This document shows positions 5,570 to 6,731 of a DNA stretch of 6,731 bases, piece by piece (the first letter of the stretch is position 1; every line of letters begins with the position of its first letter). This DNA is from Candidatus Aerophobota bacterium (GTDB taxonomy: Bacteria; Aerophobota; Aerophobia; Aerophobales; AE-B3A): contig JAUWRE010000061.1 in the NCBI GenBank assembly GCA_030610725.1, forward strand, positions 1 to 6,731, written 5' to 3'. A program made the position numbers and the translations under genes. The notes beneath the pieces were generated by a model. It was not told the origin of the DNA and did not search any database. It was given only the letters and a program-made list of their open reading frames with translations.

Positions 5570-5575
5570 TGACAT

Positions 5576-6526
5576 TTGAAAGCAGCTTTCTTAACTGGGA
5601 TTCAAAGTATTGAGCTAAGAGAAGCTCCCCGTCCTGAGCCTTCCATGGGAGGTCTCATAGTAAAAGTTAAAGCCTGTGCCATCTGTGGCACTGATGTAAA
5701 AATGTATAAATACGGCTACTCGGCAGCTAAACTTCCCTTAATTCCTGGACATGAGTTAGCAGGTACCATAGCTCAGGTGGGGGAGAATACCCGGGGCTAC
5801 CAGGAAGGCGACCGGGTAGCAGTAGCTCCCAATATTCCCTGTGGGGTCTGCTTTTACTGCCAGAGAGGTGCACAGACCTGCTGTGAGAAGCTACAGACTA
5901 TAGGTATTCATCGAGATGGTGGCTTTGCCCAATATGTAGCCATTCCTGCTCAAGCGGTCAAGCAGGGATGCGTAATGCCTGTCCCAGAAGGTATCTCTTT
6001 TGAGGAGGCAGCTTTAATTGATCCGGTTTCCTGCGCCATAAATGCGGCTGAGCTTTCTCGGATAAAGGTGGGGGATGTGGTAGTGGTAATAGGAGCAGGA
6101 CCGGTTGGATGTCTTAATGTGGAAGTATCGAGAGCTTTTGGAGCCCAAAAGATAATATTGGTTCAAAGATCTTTATCCAGGCTTAAGGAGGCTGAATTTA
6201 CCGCAGCCGATGTCTATGTTAGCCCCCTGAAGGAAGATATAGTAGAAAGAGTTACGCAAGAGACGGAGGGTAGAGGGGCGGATGTGGTAATAGTTGCCTG
6301 CGGTTCAGGCCAGGCTCAAGAAGAGGCTCTTAAGATGGTAGCCAGGAGAGGAAATGTAAATTTATTTGGAGGCCTGCCTAAAGACAGCCCTTTTATTAAA
6401 TTTAATTCTAACCTTATTCATTACAAAGAAGCCTTTGTAATTGGAACTCACGGAGGATCTACCCGTCAGTGTAAAGTGGCCCTGGATATGATTGCCTCTG
6501 GAAAATCAAAGCTAAGAAATATGTGA
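5576..6526 (+). CDS. Zinc-dependent medium-chain dehydrogenase, C-terminus frameshifted
   Basis: A second medium-chain dehydrogenase, paralogous to the one at 4330 and alignable along its length. Catalytic zinc ligands are C37 (ICGTD), H59-E60 (PGHELAG) and probably D149 (IDPVSC). Structural zinc cysteines are C89, C92, C95 and C103. The Rossmann motif GAGPVG is at 173-178. The second strand ends VQRS (196-199) with no acidic residue, so NADP use is possible. Translation starts at TTG, supported by the AGGAGG 6 nt upstream. The frame stops after 316 residues at TGA 6524-6526, but the missing end of the domain continues in the -1 frame to TAG 6616-6618. One inserted base near 6523 would give 347 residues, the normal length. 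This could be a sequencing or assembly error or a recent mutation. The likely role is oxidation of a sugar, polyol or sugar acid in the same pathway; the substrate is unknown. Confidence 0.9.
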   Translation: MKAAFLTGIQSIELREAPRPEPSMGGLIVKVKACAICGTDVKMYKYGYSAAKLPLIPGHELAGTIAQVGENTRGYQEGDRVAVAPNIPCGVCFYCQRGAQTCCEKLQTIGIHRDGGFAQYVAIPAQAVKQGCVMPVPEGISFEEAALIDPVSCAINAAELSRIKVGDVVVVIGAGPVGCLNVEVSRAFGAQKIILVQRSLSRLKEAEFTAADVYVSPLKEDIVERVTQETEGRGADVVIVACGSGQAQEEALKMVARRGNVNLFGGLPKDSPFIKFNSNLIHYKEAFVIGTHGGSTRQCKVALDMIASGKSKLRNM

Positions 6527-6618
6527 GCTCTCGACTCAATCTAACCGATTTTATAAAGGCAATAAAACTGGCAGAGCAAAGAAAAGGGCTTAAGATATTT
6601 ATTAATCCCAACCCTTAG
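6526..6618 (+). pseudogene. Out-of-frame C-terminal tail of the second dehydrogenase
   Basis: In the frame starting at 6526 the sequence encodes about 30 residues, beginning [18 protein letters not shown] and ending INPNP before TAG 6616-6618. This is the usual medium-chain dehydrogenase ending (SHR-hydrophobic-DF-A-hydrophobic, then KGLKI and a final strand) and compares with SHRIKLKDIAETFKKMY in the neighbouring paralogue. The upstream frame breaks at ATG-TGA (6521-6526). Joining the frames through a single extra base restores a continuous enzyme. It is not an independent gene, and it has no start codon or binding site of its own. Confidence 0.85.
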
Positions 6619-6640
6619 AAGTTATTATATAGAGAATAAG

Positions 6641-6731
6641 ATGAGTTTACTAGGTCTTGATATTGGCACCACCGGATGTAAAGCAGTAGCCTTTAATGAG
6701 GAGGGCGCTCTTCTTGCCAGAGCTTATCGTG
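6641..6731 (+). CDS. FGGY-family carbohydrate kinase, N-terminus only
   Basis: Thirty codons are present before the window edge. They begin [18 protein letters not shown], containing the DIGTT-G-K phosphate-1 loop (D7 to K14) of the actin/hexokinase-fold ATP-binding domain. This is the hallmark start of FGGY kinases such as xylulokinase, glycerol kinase, gluconokinase and ribulokinase, which phosphorylate sugars or polyols in the cytoplasm and are usually about 480-520 residues long. The ATG lies 22 bp after the restored end of the second dehydrogenase, so cotranscription is likely. The ribosome binding site is weak (AGAGA at 6631-6635), which may mean translational coupling. Its presence suggests that the pathway yields a phosphorylated intermediate. 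Which sugar it phosphorylates cannot be told from the N-terminus. Confidence 0.88.
   Translation, partial: MSLLGLDIGTTGCKAVAFNEEGALLARAYR

Noticed and set aside
5327..5575. 82-codon minus-strand frame across the gap before the second dehydrogenase
   Set aside because: Its sequence comes from the 7-bp repeat array, low-complexity DNA and the end of the neighbouring gene. The translated product is repetitive (RIWYMVYR) with no recognisable family.
6510..6530. Programmed -1 ribosomal frameshift
   Set aside because: No X-XXY-YYZ slippery heptamer and no obvious downstream stem-loop or pseudoknot. An indel or sequence error is simpler.
1..6731. tRNA, rRNA, insertion sequence, transposase or integration site
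   Set aside because: No tRNA-like cloverleaf, rRNA segment, transposase coding sequence or terminal inverted repeats with target duplications were seen on either strand.

Overview
The window looks like a bacterial chromosome segment, probably from an uncultivated lineage. Genes have Shine-Dalgarno sites, sigma-70-like -35/-10 boxes occur, and GC content is moderate to low. AGA/AGG and ATA codons are frequent, and GTG and TTG starts occur alongside ATG. I cannot name the phylum from sequence alone.

Layout. At the left edge, bases 35-1 on the minus strand look like the first 11 codons of a divergent gene. The long non-coding stretch 36-624 holds two 7-bp-period repeat arrays, a pair of back-to-back promoter-like sites (minus 286-313, plus 382-408) flanking a perfect 12-bp inverted repeat (321-332/358-369), and a leader with a possible 21-codon reading frame (496-561). 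Everything after that reads rightward: a xylose-isomerase-like TIM-barrel protein (625-1590), a Gfo/Idh/MocA oxidoreductase (1805-3001), a RuBisCO-like protein (3159-4316), a GatD-like zinc-dependent dehydrogenase 13 bp later (4330-5382), a second zinc-dependent dehydrogenase whose last 31 codons are out of frame (5576-6526, tail to 6618), and the start of an FGGY-family sugar kinase (6641 to the edge).

How the genes could work together (inference). The set is a carbohydrate-catabolic cassette: three NAD(P)-dependent oxidoreductases of two families, an isomerase/epimerase or lyase-type barrel, and a sugar kinase, with a RuBisCO-like protein in the middle. No aldolase or transporter is seen here. 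A reasonable model is that a polyol, sugar or sugar acid is oxidised and isomerised, the kinase phosphorylates it, and the RuBisCO-like protein performs enolisation, decarboxylation or C-C cleavage on the phosphorylated intermediate. RuBisCO-like proteins already have such a role in D-apiose catabolism, but the partner genes differ here, so this may be an undescribed pathway.

The RuBisCO-like protein keeps the equivalents of the catalytic lysines and metal ligands (K154, K180, D182, E183, K308) and H269, R270, H301 and S337. It lacks the C-terminal glycine-rich phosphate loop and several residues needed for ribulose bisphosphate carboxylation. Every intergenic gap longer than 150 bp carries a degenerate array with a strict 7-bp period, in two sequence families, which resembles a genome-wide dispersed repeat class.
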